From: Paenibacillus polymyxa M1
GTDB taxonomy: Bacteria; Bacillota; Bacilli; Paenibacillales; Paenibacillaceae
DNA length: 64,000 nucleotides
Reading direction: 5' to 3'
Assembly: GCF_000237325.1 (NCBI RefSeq)
Contig: NC_017542.1
Coordinates: 2,115,501 to 2,179,500 of the forward strand
Made by a program: the position numbers and the translations under genes. This document shows, one piece after another, positions 26,693 to 35,006 of the stretch. Each line of letters starts with the position of its first letter. The first letter of the stretch is position 1. The notes below the pieces were generated by a model that was given only the letters and a program-made list of their open reading frames with translations, did no database searches and was not told the DNA's origin.

Positions 26693-26721
26693 TTGCAATG
26701 CGGTAACCTCCATGATACAAT
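26693..26721 (+). promoter_or_regulatory. Promoter of rplS
   Basis: TTGCAA (26693-26698), 17-base spacer, TACAAT (26716-26721). It begins a leader of about 95 bases. Confidence 0.65.
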
Positions 26722-26727
26722 ACATCT

Positions 26728-26823
26728 GTTGTGTGTAATACGGTGGTCCTCTGTGGATGATGAAGGAAACGGAAGAGTTTCCAGAAGAAACATGAACACC
26801 TGTACGGAAGGAGGGAGTCATAG
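26728..26823 (+). ncRNA. rplS leader, candidate L19 leader RNA
   Basis: The leader holds the hairpin GGAAAC-GGAAGA-GTTTCC (about 26764-26782) and upstream pairing segments, at the place where low-GC Firmicutes carry the L19 leader motif. Autoregulation by L19 is inferred from that precedent; the consensus was not checked by computation. Confidence 0.4.
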
Positions 26824-27168
26824 ATGAATATCGTCCAAGCGATTACTGAAGAACAACTGCGTAAAGATCTGCCTAACTTTCGTCCTGGTGACACTTTGAA
26901 AGTGCACGTGAAGGTTATCGAGGGAACTCGTGAGCGTATCCAGTTGTTTGAAGGTGTAGTAATTAAACGCCGTGGTGGTGGAATCAGTGAGACTTTTACA
27001 GTTCGTAAAATTTCTTACGGTGTAGGTGTGGAAAGAACTTTCCCGCTTCATTCCCCAAAAATCGATAAAATCGAAGTGGCTCGCCGTGGTAAAGTGCGTC
27101 GTGCGAAGCTTTATTATCTTCGTGAACTGCGCGGTAAAGCAGCGAGAATTAAAGAAATTCGTCGTTAA
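26824..27168 (+). CDS. rplS: 50S ribosomal protein L19
   Basis: A 114-residue protein with [29 protein letters not shown] and [23 protein letters not shown], diagnostic for L19, which sits at the 30S-50S interface. ATG 26824 follows GGAGGGAG. A strong terminator at 27180-27217 follows. Confidence 0.97.
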   Translation: MNIVQAITEEQLRKDLPNFRPGDTLKVHVKVIEGTRERIQLFEGVVIKRRGGGISETFTVRKISYGVGVERTFPLHSPKIDKIEVARRGKVRRAKLYYLRELRGKAARIKEIRR

Positions 27169-27179
27169 TACAACGAATA

Positions 27180-27217
27180 ACGAAAGGGGCTTGGTTACAA
27201 GCTCCTTTCGTTTTTTC
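27180..27217 (+). terminator. Terminator of rplS
   Basis: ACGAAAGGGGCTTG (27180-27193) pairs with CAAGCTCCTTTCGT (27198-27211) around GTTA, then a T run. Confidence 0.9.
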
Positions 27218-27269
27218 TACGTACATAGGGAACTGTGGATTATTGACCGTAAAGAGAGGACAGTGAGCT

Positions 27270-27896
27270 ATGGAGCAAGAAGTAGGACAAGGAGCTGTGC
27301 AGCAGCCAACTGATCAGGATGGTACGCCCAAGCGTAAACCAAAAAATGAGATTTTTGAGTGGCTCAAGGCCATCATTATTGCGTTAGTGCTTGTCTTTTT
27401 AATCCGCTGGCTTCTCTTTAAGCCTTTTATTGTGGATGGTCCGTCAATGCAGCCTAACTTTCATACCGGAGAACGCGTCATTGTAAATGAGATTTTGTAT
27501 GATTTTCGTGCTCCTAAACCGGGTGAAGTGATCGTGTTCCATGTCCCGGAAGAAAAAAGAGACTTCATCAAGCGCGTCATTGCCGTTGCGGGTGATACGG
27601 TCAAGGTAGAAGGTGACACGATTACAGTAAATGGTAAGCCGATCCAAGAACCTTATCTCAAGGCTCCTTTGGAAGAAGCACATCAAAATGGCGAACTTTA
27701 CAACAAGTTTACCAATTTTCCAAATGAAAAGTTTAAGAATGGAAAAGTGCCAGAAGGGCATATTTTTGTTATGGGCGATAACCGTTCCAATAGTACAGAC
27801 AGTCGGATGATTGGATATATTGATTTGAAGGAAGTCGTGGGCCGGGCTGATGTCATTTTTTGGCCTGTGATGGATATGCAGTGGATTAACCACTAG
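27270..27896 (+). CDS. lepB: Signal peptidase I
   Basis: The 208-residue type I signal peptidase cleaves secreted preproteins outside the membrane. One membrane helix (residues about 32-50) precedes catalytic Ser59 (GPSMQPN), Lys101 (FIKRVIAVAGD) and box E MGDNRSNSTDSR. The single N-terminal anchor is the Gram-positive SipS type. Its place after rplS matches Paenibacillus and relatives. Confidence 0.94.
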   Translation: MEQEVGQGAVQQPTDQDGTPKRKPKNEIFEWLKAIIIALVLVFLIRWLLFKPFIVDGPSMQPNFHTGERVIVNEILYDFRAPKPGEVIVFHVPEEKRDFIKRVIAVAGDTVKVEGDTITVNGKPIQEPYLKAPLEEAHQNGELYNKFTNFPNEKFKNGKVPEGHIFVMGDNRSNSTDSRMIGYIDLKEVVGRADVIFWPVMDMQWINH

Positions 27897-27983
27897 AAAT
27901 AACTAATAAGCAGCATAGCTGCCGTAATCCTAACTATGACCCTAAGGGTGAAAGTAGGAGTTACGCTCAATGGGGTGATGACG

Positions 27984-28844
27984 GTGACGATTCAATGGTT
28001 TCCTGGTCACATGACCAGAGCGCGCCGCCAAATTGAAGCAAAATTAAAGCTGATTGATTTGGTTATTGAGCTGATTGATGCTCGGTTGCCGCTTTCCAGC
28101 CGAAATCCAATGATTGATGATATTTTGCAAGGCAAGCCGCGAATGATTATTTTGAACAAGGCAGATTTGGCGGACCCTGTAGTATCACAGCAATGGATTG
28201 CCTACTTTAAGGAACAGGGGCATGTAGCCTTTCCAGTAGATGCCACGACAGGGACGGGGCTCAAAGAAATTCCGGTTCAGGCCAAGCTGTTGCTTAAGGA
28301 AAAAATAGACCGGCAGATTTCGAAGGGAATGAATCCGCGTCCTATACGTGCTTTGATTGTCGGTATTCCGAATGTCGGCAAATCGACATTGATCAACCGA
28401 ATGGCAGGACGTAATATTGCAGCTACGGGTGATCGCCCCGGAGTAACGAAGGCACAACAGTGGATCAAGACCGGAGAAATTGAATTGCTGGATACACCAG
28501 GTATTTTGTGGCCTAAATTTGAGGATCAGAACGTGGGCTATCGTCTAGCAGTTACAGGCGCGATCAAGGAAGAAATTTTAAATGTAGAGGACATTGCCTT
28601 TTTCGCGACAAAATATCTTGTTCAATATTATTGGGATGCCATGGCAGAACGTTTTGAGCTTACCGAACGCCCTGAGGATACAGAAAATCCAGATGATGTT
28701 GTGAACGTTATGGAGGCTATCGGACGTAAGCGTGGCTGTATTGTTAGTGGTGGACGTGTAGATCTCGAAAAGGCGTCAAAAATTATTTTGCGTGAGCTAC
28801 GTGCAGGGAAGCTGGGACGATTCAGTTTAGAAGCACCATATTGA
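27984..28844 (+). CDS. rbgA: Ribosome biogenesis GTPase RbgA (YlqF)
   Basis: RbgA drives a late step in 50S assembly. The 286-residue protein has circularly permuted G motifs: NKAD (G4) comes before [10 protein letters not shown] (G1) and DTPG (G3). GTG 27984 gives the family start [10 protein letters not shown] with GGGGTG six bases upstream; ATG 27978 abuts the binding site. A terminator at 28893-28930 follows. Confidence 0.94.
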   Translation: MTIQWFPGHMTRARRQIEAKLKLIDLVIELIDARLPLSSRNPMIDDILQGKPRMIILNKADLADPVVSQQWIAYFKEQGHVAFPVDATTGTGLKEIPVQAKLLLKEKIDRQISKGMNPRPIRALIVGIPNVGKSTLINRMAGRNIAATGDRPGVTKAQQWIKTGEIELLDTPGILWPKFEDQNVGYRLAVTGAIKEEILNVEDIAFFATKYLVQYYWDAMAERFELTERPEDTENPDDVVNVMEAIGRKRGCIVSGGRVDLEKASKIILRELRAGKLGRFSLEAPY

Positions 28845-28892
28845 TAGAGCTGGTACATCTGATACAGAACATTGCATTTTGTGGCAAGGAAG

Positions 28893-28930
28893 AACCTTCC
28901 CCATCTCTCCGGAGAGGAGGAAGGTTTTTT
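28893..28930 (+). terminator. Terminator of rbgA
   Basis: AACCTTCC/GGAAGGTT (28893-28900 and 28919-28926) encloses CTCTCC/GGAGAG and is followed by TTTTTT. Confidence 0.85.
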
Positions 28931-29009
28931 GGTATGTAAAGGTAGATAGAAAAGGGTTTTGAACAGTAGAGGTCTGTGGTAAGCTGAATTCAATTGTTAG
29001 AGCTACGGC

Positions 29010-29699
29010 ATGATGAAGCTTAAACTACGTAAAGATGGGCAGGTATTGAATATGGAAGCTAAAGAGAACGCAGTAAAGGACATGCTGCACTATGAAAAAA
29101 AATGCTGGGAACAATCTTGTGAGCGGATTGCAGGTATTGACGAGGTAGGGCGTGGATGTCTGTTTGGAGATGTTGTGGCGGCAGCAGTCATTTTACCAGT
29201 TGGTGAGTTATTGGAGGGGGTAGACGATTCCAAAAAATTGACGGACAAGAAAAGAGAAGCCTACTACGAACTGATTATGGAGAAGGCGATTGCTGTAGGA
29301 GTTGGTCATGTAGACGCGCGGATGATTGATGAAATCAATATTAAACAAGCGGCTCGTTTAGCTATGAAAAAGGCTGTTGAGGCTTTACATGTGTCTCCTG
29401 ATTATTTACTTGTGGATGCAGAAAAGGTAGATGTACCTATTCCTCAGCTATCCATCATTAAGGGAGATGCGAACAGTCAGTCTATTGCGGCAGCTTCTAT
29501 CATTGCCAAGGTGACTCGTGATCGGCTATGCAAAGGTGAATGGGATGCGAAATATCCGGAATATGGGATTGGTATACATAAAGGTTATGCTACCAAGTTG
29601 CATAGAGAACAAATTTTGGCGCTAGGGCCTACAGAAATGCATAGACGCAGCTTTTTAGGCAATTTGTTGACCGAGCAACCAACGTTGTTTGATCTGTAG
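29010..29699 (+). CDS. rnhB: Ribonuclease HII
   Basis: RNase HII removes ribonucleotides from DNA. The 229-residue protein has the first catalytic acids in GIDEVGRG, DDSKKLTDKKREAYY, LLVDAEK and the C-terminal catalytic segment SIAAASIIAKVTRDRL. The motif reads GRGCLFGDVV where most family members have GRGPLAGPVV; GRG, which reads the ribose, is intact. The start is unsure: ATG 29010 and ATG 29052 both have weak binding sites. It follows rbgA as in Bacillus. Confidence 0.92.
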   Translation: MMKLKLRKDGQVLNMEAKENAVKDMLHYEKKCWEQSCERIAGIDEVGRGCLFGDVVAAAVILPVGELLEGVDDSKKLTDKKREAYYELIMEKAIAVGVGHVDARMIDEINIKQAARLAMKKAVEALHVSPDYLLVDAEKVDVPIPQLSIIKGDANSQSIAAASIIAKVTRDRLCKGEWDAKYPEYGIGIHKGYATKLHREQILALGPTEMHRRSFLGNLLTEQPTLFDL

Positions 29700-29790
29700 A
29701 TACTTATTATGAATCAGGACAATACCGATATAAAGTATATCTAATATTACAGACCCTTTTGAGTAGGGGGAGAGTGAGAGGAGGGGCGAT

Positions 29791-31917
29791 ATGAACATCG
29801 GATCTGTATTCCGGGGATTACTTGGAGATGTGAAGGCGGGAGAGGCGAAAAAACTTGATATGCAGCCAGGCCAGGTCGTAAGAGGAGTCGTATTAAAGGT
29901 GTCTGAGGACGGCGACGAGGCTGTATTGCAAATACAGGGTTCTCAAGTCAGGGCAAAGCTGGAGACCCCTCTTCAACCTGGACAGACTGCAACGTTTCAG
30001 GTACAACCGGCTTCTTCCAGCGGAATGACTGTGCTTAAGCCTCTGAATGATGCTGCCAATATGCCACAGCAAACCGTAGCGCTGACAGACGTATTGGAAT
30101 CGGTGGGACTGCCGGATACAGCTCAAAACAGGGAGCTTATACAGGCAATGCAAAAGAATGGTGTGCCGTTGACATCGGAAAATGCGGCTTCTTTGCAAGA
30201 AGCCTTGTCGAAGCAAAGCGGCAATGTACAATTGGGAACGTTTGTGCAGGCAGCGGCAGTTGCCTTTCAGCGGGGACTTCCATTAACGGCCGAAAGCATA
30301 AATGGATTGCGTCAAACAATGTTTGGGCCTCCTTTAAATGATTTGTTGTCATCGTTGGAGCAAGAACTTGAAGCGGTGTTAAAGCAGCAAGGACAGGGAA
30401 CGCCTACTGACCGTTCAGTAGGGGAAGCAACCACAATAAAAAGCACTGACCGAACGTCAGTTAGTCCAACAGGCACTTCTTCTGTGGTGATTGCAGAGGG
30501 ACAGGAAGGCCAAGCTTTAACATTGTCCAAGGATGCTTCTGCCTCTGCTGCTACAAAACAGGCAGAAACAGGACAACAAGTCACAGGCGGCAAGGAATTG
30601 TTAAAAGGGACTCAGGCAGCCAATCTCGCTGCTACAGTAAGCGAAGCGAGTGTTTTGGCTACAGATTCGGATACTTCGGCGGGATCTACTGCATTTGCAT
30701 CCAACGGGACTGCTTCAGAAAAACCGCAAGCAGTTAGCGGGCGAGGAGCGACAGTGGTATTGGATGCTGGTGCCAATGCGCCTGAATCGGGCGCTGCTGA
30801 TGCATTAAACGGCTCCCGCGTCAAAGCGGAGCAACAACAGCAAGCCACTGCGGCAGGTACGCAGCTTAAGGATGCCGATGGTGCTCCAACTCCGGCCACG
30901 GCAGAGTCTACGGGGACGAAGTCTGCCTTAAACGCAGTCACGGCAGACCGTCCTTCCGCACAGCAAGCCGCTGGCTCTACGCTACCATCCGCGACGAACA
31001 ACGCTACTGTGCCAGAGGCGCCGCTCCAGCGGCTGCGCCTCCTGCTGCAAGAGCTGCGTGCAGCAGTGCCACCCGAACTGAGCACGGCTGCGCCAGATCA
31101 GTCCTCAGCAGAGGTAACGCAGCCAGCGGCTGGCGCTTCGCGGACTGCGGATGCCACTGCTTCACAGTCTGCGGCGCCCAGCATGCAGCTCAGCCCCACG
31201 GAGGATCCGTGGGTAGGCCGTGTGCTGAAGCTGCTCGGTGCAGAGCACGAGCAGCAGGTACACCGCTCGACTGCGCAGCTCGCGCAAGGGGCGGCGGCAC
31301 GTACGGAGCCGCCTGAGGGAGTGTTGCAGACGCTGCCGGGTTTAGCGGCTACGACAGACAACTCCGTGACAGCGGCCGCAGACACCGTTAAAGGAGCGCT
31401 GCTCCAGTTAATGAGCAGCGAAGACCTGCCGTCCGCTTTGAAAGAGGCGGCTCAGCAGGTTGTACAGCACCTGACAGGCCAGCAGCTGCTGCTAAATACA
31501 GACCGAACGGCGCCTTTTGCACAAGTGCATATGTTTATACCGTTTATTGGACCGGACGGTCGTGAAACAGCTACAATCCAGATTCAGTCCCGCCGTGGCA
31601 AACGCGGAGAGCTGGATGCCTCCAACTGTCGACTTTGGTTTGATTTGGACATGAAGGGGCTTGGTCCAACGCTGGTGGATGTGCAGGTTGTAGATCGGAT
31701 TGTAAGTCTCAAGCTTCATAATGATCAGGAATGGGCGGCTTCGCTATTAACGAGTGGGCGTGAGTCCATTCGTACCGCGCTGGAGTCGCTAGGCTACCAA
31801 CTTTTAACACTGCGTACCGAGCCTATGCCCACAAGGGCTGAACAGAGCAGCCCCGCCTCTTCAGAGGTACAAAGCTATGTGCCTCAGCCGTACAAAGGAG
31901 TCGATCTTAAAATATGA
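29791..31917 (+). CDS. YlqG-like long protein with a FliK-type C-terminal domain
   Basis: A 708-residue protein: an N-terminal segment of about 90 residues (VLKVSEDGDEAVLQIQGSQVRAKL), a long Ala/Ser/Thr/Gln-rich low-complexity middle (about 190-530), and a C-terminal domain (about 570-690) whose spacing and VDVQVVDRIVSLKLHND segment resemble the FliK hook-length domain. It sits at the ylqG position between rnhB and ylqH and overlaps ylqH by 4 bases (ATGA). The function is not established; a role with the FlhB-tail-like partner is inferred. ATG 29791 follows GAGAGGAGGGG. Confidence 0.6.
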   Translation: MNIGSVFRGLLGDVKAGEAKKLDMQPGQVVRGVVLKVSEDGDEAVLQIQGSQVRAKLETPLQPGQTATFQVQPASSSGMTVLKPLNDAANMPQQTVALTDVLESVGLPDTAQNRELIQAMQKNGVPLTSENAASLQEALSKQSGNVQLGTFVQAAAVAFQRGLPLTAESINGLRQTMFGPPLNDLLSSLEQELEAVLKQQGQGTPTDRSVGEATTIKSTDRTSVSPTGTSSVVIAEGQEGQALTLSKDASASAATKQAETGQQVTGGKELLKGTQAANLAATVSEASVLATDSDTSAGSTAFASNGTASEKPQAVSGRGATVVLDAGANAPESGAADALNGSRVKAEQQQQATAAGTQLKDADGAPTPATAESTGTKSALNAVTADRPSAQQAAGSTLPSATNNATVPEAPLQRLRLLLQELRAAVPPELSTAAPDQSSAEVTQPAAGASRTADATASQSAAPSMQLSPTEDPWVGRVLKLLGAEHEQQVHRSTAQLAQGAAARTEPPEGVLQTLPGLAATTDNSVTAAADTVKGALLQLMSSEDLPSALKEAAQQVVQHLTGQQLLLNTDRTAPFAQVHMFIPFIGPDGRETATIQIQSRRGKRGELDASNCRLWFDLDMKGLGPTLVDVQVVDRIVSLKLHNDQEWAASLLTSGRESIRTALESLGYQLLTLRTEPMPTRAEQSSPASSEVQSYVPQPYKGVDLKI

Positions 31918-32213
31918 AAGAGCCCTTGGAATCTCCTTCTCCTTCCATGAAGAAGGCGGTCGCCCTTAAATATACACCTGGTGAGAGCGAAGCGCCGATC
32001 GTCGTTGCCAAGGGGAGCGGCCGCATTGCGGATAGCATTTTGGAAAAAGCCAAAGAACATGGTGTTCCTGTTCAGGAGGATGCTGCGCTGGTTGAAGTGC
32101 TGTCCAAACTTGATTTGGACGAGCAAATCCCTGCTGAACTCTATCAGTTGGTAGCAGAGGTGCTAACCTATATATATCAAATGGATCGGCTTGCTCCAAG
32201 GGATGACTGGTGA
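31914..32213 (+). CDS. ylqH: FlhB C-terminal-domain-like protein (YlqH)
   Basis: A 99-residue soluble protein matching the cytoplasmic tail of FlhB/EscU export-switch proteins: AVALKYTPGESEAPIVVAKGSGRIADSILEKAKEHGVPV. It lacks the NPTH self-cleavage site and the membrane domain. In FlhB this tail senses FliK, and here the upstream neighbour is FliK-like, so the two may work as a pair. A broken copy of this gene lies at 34804-35006. Confidence 0.85.
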   Translation: MKEPLESPSPSMKKAVALKYTPGESEAPIVVAKGSGRIADSILEKAKEHGVPVQEDAALVEVLSKLDLDEQIPAELYQLVAEVLTYIYQMDRLAPRDDW

Positions 32214-32596
32214 TGGGAAATGAAATGAAGACTAGAGGCAAGGACCAGCGGAAAGCCAAAGGAGCGATGGGCGAAGAAGCCGCGGCTTTGTTTTTAGAAA
32301 ACTTGGGTTATCGTATCTTGGAGCGCAATTGGCGATGCCGTAGTGGAGAAATAGATCTGATTGCCAAGCAGGAGCACATACTCGTATTTATTGAAGTACG
32401 TAGCCGAAGCAGCTCTAAATATGGAACACCAGCCGAATCAGTTACTGCACGTAAAATAACCCAGGTTCGCCAAACAGCCGCAGTATACTTGCATATGAAC
32501 GGAATGGGAGAATCTCCAATCCGTTTTGATATGATTTCTGTACGATTATCTGCTGAAACGGCTGTTGTTACGGACCATTTTATAGATGCCTTTTAA
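32213..32596 (+). CDS. YraN family (UPF0102) endonuclease-like protein
   Basis: A 127-residue protein with the restriction-endonuclease-like core GEEAAALFLENLGYRILERNWRCRSGEIDLIAKQ and IEVRSRSS (acidic residue then E-x-R in place of E-x-K). The family is often beside dprA, comM and rnhB; its cellular job is unproven, with links to DNA processing. ATG 32213 follows AAGGGATGA; GTG 32210 overlaps the ylqH stop. Confidence 0.85.
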   Translation: MGNEMKTRGKDQRKAKGAMGEEAAALFLENLGYRILERNWRCRSGEIDLIAKQEHILVFIEVRSRSSSKYGTPAESVTARKITQVRQTAAVYLHMNGMGESPIRFDMISVRLSAETAVVTDHFIDAF

Positions 32597-32651
32597 AAAA
32601 GTAAGAACTTCTTTGGATGTTGGAACACAGGACTGAATTCATATGTACAGG

Positions 32652-32699
32652 TTGACAGAAAGGAAAGCTGCAGGTATATTTTATTGAGAATAGTTATCA
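32652..32699 (+). promoter_or_regulatory. Promoter and Fur box of the nitroreductase gene
   Basis: TTGACA (32652-32657), 17 bases, TATATT (32675-32680). Directly after it, TGAGAATAGTTATCA (32685-32699) matches the 7-1-7 Fur motif TGATAATNATTATCA at 12 of 14 positions and would cover the transcription start. A second TATAAT is at 32709-32714. Confidence 0.65.
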
Positions 32700-32751
32700 T
32701 TTTCATTCTATAATGAATATCTAGTCGTTGTACCTGTGAAGGAGGATTTAC

Positions 32752-33303
32752 GTGACAAAGCATACCTTTAGTGAACATGTCATAGATGTAATTCAGGAAC
32801 GCCGGACGATTAAACGATTTAAACCTGACTCTATCCCGGTAGATACGATTAAAGAACTACTGAACGTCGCTGTATGGGCTCCTAATCATAAAATGCGTGA
32901 GCCGTGGCGTTTTCTGTTGTTTGCTGGTGAGGGACGGAAAAAGCTTGCAAAAGCCATTGCAGCCGATATTGGTAAAGACAACAAGTTTGAGAGTGGAATT
33001 CTGCACAACCCGATTCAGCTTTTAGTGGTGATGGAAGAAGATCCGCGTCAAGCGGTTTGGGATGAGGATCTTGCAGCAGTCAGTGCGCTTGTTCAAAACT
33101 TTATGCTTGCTGCATGGAGCAAAGGGATCGGAACGTTTTGGGTGACAAAACCATTTCTGTATTCGCCTAAATTCCGTGATTGCTTGGGAATTCAACCAGG
33201 TGAGAAGGTAATTGGAATGATATATGCAGGCTATCCTGAAGTTATCCCGGAATCAAGACCACGTACTCCAGTAGCCGATAAGCTAACCTTAATTGACAAA
33301 TAA
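32752..33303 (+). CDS. Nitroreductase family flavoprotein
   Basis: A 183-residue FMN-dependent oxidoreductase. The FMN-contacting RRTIKRFKPDSIP, the APNHKMREPWRF segment and the C-terminal GEKVIGMIYAGYPE are typical of NfnB/YdjA-like enzymes. GTG 32752 follows GAAGGAGGA. The Fur-like operator at its promoter suggests expression under iron limitation, perhaps as a flavin or iron-chelate reductase; that function is inferred. A copy of its last codons lies at 35008-35066. Confidence 0.85.
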   Translation: MTKHTFSEHVIDVIQERRTIKRFKPDSIPVDTIKELLNVAVWAPNHKMREPWRFLLFAGEGRKKLAKAIAADIGKDNKFESGILHNPIQLLVVMEEDPRQAVWDEDLAAVSALVQNFMLAAWSKGIGTFWVTKPFLYSPKFRDCLGIQPGEKVIGMIYAGYPEVIPESRPRTPVADKLTLIDK

Positions 33304-33514
33304 TCTGTCGGCAGATAAGCTTAGTTGAGGATTTGAAATTAGGGTTGAGAGCTAATTTAGAACATTATATTTGCAATAAATGAAGATTTGGAAGCACCTT
33401 TTTTCATATAGGCAATGATTCCCGAGAGGGACATTTCAATATGAGGAGAGGTGCTTTTTTGATATGTATGGAAAATTACATGAAGCTTGTCTATATGGAT
33501 AGATGGCGTTCTGA
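33245..33514 (+). repeat. Left copy of a 270-bp direct repeat (nitroreductase tail, leader, comM start)
   Basis: This stretch is repeated at 35008-35279 with about 95 percent identity by eye. It carries the last codons of the nitroreductase, the intergenic leader hairpin (33392-33463) and the first codons of comM. Confidence 0.9.
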
Positions 33515-33720
33515 CCGGACGGCCAAGCGACCAATCAAAATTGTACTGCCAATGAACAAGTCATAATCCATTCCTATGACCATTATCCCAAGCAGAGCAT
33601 ATACCGTTGCGTGAGCAAGAAGCGCTGATCAGTAATAATGGAGGATTACAGCGATGTATTGGGTCAGCTACACGCCAAACGTGCGTTAGTTATCGCTGCA
33701 GCAAGAATGCATAATATTCT
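33464..33720 (+). pseudogene. Broken first copy of comM
   Basis: ATG 33464 begins like comM (MYGKLHEACLYG) but a single-base loss relative to 35268-35271 creates TAG after 12 codons. At 33514/33515 the sequence jumps from the comM position equal to 35279 to that equal to 35747, a 467-bp internal deletion, then matches comM up to 35952. It ends at CATAATATTCT, where foreign sequence begins. No function is expected. Confidence 0.9.
33515..33720 (+). repeat. Copy of comM codons repeated at 35747-35952
   Basis: The 206 bases match the intact comM segment 35747-35952 nearly base for base (one added A in AATAATGGAGG offset by a loss elsewhere). It is the second retained block of the broken comM copy. 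Confidence 0.85.
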
Positions 33721-33894
33721 GCTGATCCATAAAAGCGTCAAATTTACGGTCAGCGGATCTTCTCCAATCGTGCAGCTCTCGGTAATTCTATTCGTTCTCA
33801 CGGAGTTCCTTGATCTTCATTTGTAGCGTGGCAATCCGCTTGAGCAGCTCTCCGTCGTTTTTCGTTCGCTCACTTCAATCAAGTTTTAGACCAT

Positions 33895-33920
33895 AGCCCT
33901 GACATCGCGGGGCTTTTTTT
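33895..33920 (+). terminator. Terminator upstream of the orphan gene
   Basis: AGCCC (33895-33899) pairs with GGGCT (33910-33914), followed by a T run. It shares CCTGACATC with the terminator at 34461-34490. Confidence 0.6.
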
Positions 33921-34027
33921 ATTGCCTAGTGATAAAGATAGTCACTTTTTCCAATCCGTTTGTCTGTTTCGATTCTATAAAAACTAGCATATTCTATATT
34001 ATCAAAAAAGAAGGGAAGTTGATTCGA

Positions 34028-34360
34028 ATGGGAAAAGTAAATTCTTCTAGAAAAATTCTGAAACCTACGCGTCGCCTAAGAACTAAAGCAGGTACCGCAT
34101 TCATTTTTAATATCAGCAATGTAGGTCCGTTTTTATTCCAAAGGCGCTTGAACCTGACTGGGTTTGTTAATTCCTCAAGTAGGGTACTTGTCTCGATCTC
34201 GGAAATTGGCATTTTTAGCGGTCAAGTTAAACCGTTTCAGGGAGATGCTACCATGACGATCCATAACGTCGTTCCGAACGACGACGGTATAGTAATTGTA
34301 CGTGGGAATACTGGCTGGGGTAGTCCCCTCAATATACGACTTTCAGTCGTGGTTTTCTAA
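34028..34360 (+). CDS. Orphan 110-residue basic, beta-rich protein of unknown function
   Basis: I do not recognise this protein. It has a basic start (MGKVNSSRKILKPTRRLRTK) then about 90 residues alternating hydrophobic and polar positions (AFIFNISNVGPF, RVLVSISEIGIF, GIVIVRGNTGWG), typical of a small beta-sandwich. There is no signal peptide, membrane helix or Cys. ATG 34028 follows AGAAGGGAAG; the frame is open upstream to 33929 without a better site. It is bracketed by terminators within the comM insertion, so it is probably expressed alone. Coding is supported by the ribosome binding site and a regular frame, not by homology. Confidence 0.6.
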   Translation: MGKVNSSRKILKPTRRLRTKAGTAFIFNISNVGPFLFQRRLNLTGFVNSSSRVLVSISEIGIFSGQVKPFQGDATMTIHNVVPNDDGIVIVRGNTGWGSPLNIRLSVVVF

Positions 34361-34460
34361 TCGTTCAGACCTGCCAAACGCACTTCTCACGGGTGAAAAC
34401 TGAGAACTCCCACCACTACGCGGAAATAAAATGTTGAATTCGCGGCAGCGCACAGAGCAA

Positions 34461-34490
34461 AAAAAGTCCTGACATCTCAGGATTTTTTTT
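34461..34490 (+). terminator. Terminator after the orphan gene
   Basis: TCCTGA (34467-34472) and TCAGGA (34477-34482) around CATC, with A run before and eight T after; works in both directions. Confidence 0.8.
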
Positions 34491-34749
34491 GTTTCTTCAA
34501 TTTCTCATCAGACTTACATAGCCTTCGGCTTCTTCTCTTCTTTTTAGAGTTACATCATCGTGGAAAGTAAACTCGACAATACATCGTTCCTGATAAATTT
34601 AAAATTGATAGTATTTATGAAATTATAAGAAAATCACAAATGTGTTTAATAGAGCCTAAAAGAAAAAAGCAATCTCCCGCCGAAAGAAAAACCGCTTAGT
34701 ATTGTCAAACCCTTGATATTACTTGGTTTTTCAATGCGTGACAATGTAT

Positions 34750-34797
34750 CATAATATCCTTCTTATGGGACCGCCGGGTGCTGGAAAAACGATGCTC
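34750..34797 (+). pseudogene. Continuation of the broken comM copy (Walker A codons)
   Basis: The bases match comM 35942-35989, including codons for LLMGPPGAGKTML. They resume the broken copy after the insertion, then join directly to a ylqH fragment. Confidence 0.85.
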
Positions 34798-34803
34798 TCC
34801 AGG

Positions 34804-35006
34804 AGAGCCCTTAGAACCTTCTTCTCCTTCCATGAAGAAGGCGGTCGCCCTTAAATATACGCCTGGTGAGAGCGAAGCGCCGATCGTCGTTGCCAAGGGG
34901 AGCGGCCCATTGCGGATAGCATTTTAGAAAAAGCCAAAGAACATGGTGTTCCTGTTCAGGAGGATGCTGCGCTAGTTAAAGTGCTGTCCAAGCTGGATTT
35001 GGGCGA
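34804..35006 (+). pseudogene. Broken copy of ylqH
   Basis: This matches ylqH 31919-32122 at about 95 percent by eye. It has no start codon, a one-base deletion (GGCCCATT for GGCCGCATT near 34906) that shifts the frame, and ends at a junction with the nitroreductase tail, so the yraN-like gene and most of the nitroreductase copy are deleted. Confidence 0.9.

Larger units (their letters stand above)
33721..34749. mobile_element. About 1 kb of foreign DNA inserted in the broken comM copy
   Basis: The 1029-bp insert is bounded by a near-perfect 11-base direct repeat, CATAATATTCT (33710-33720) and CATAATATCCT (34750-34760), as expected for target duplication or recombined att cores. It contains a leftward coiled-coil fragment without start (about 33788-33873, ending KIKELRENE), two rightward terminators, one intact orphan gene (34028-34360) and a rightward fragment (about 34575-34693, ending SPAERKTA). 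I see no transposase and no terminal inverted repeats, so the element type is unknown. Confidence 0.5.

Noticed and set aside
30612..31385. Two long leftward frames within ylqG
   Set aside because: Shadow frames of the Ala/Ser-rich repeat region; low-complexity, no start signals.
33638..33826. 62-codon frame MEDYSDVLGQLHAKRAL...
   Set aside because: It is the broken comM copy read into the insertion, not an independent gene.
34705..34896. Leftward 63-codon frame across the insertion/comM/ylqH junction
   Set aside because: Spans three unrelated fragments in reverse orientation; no binding site.
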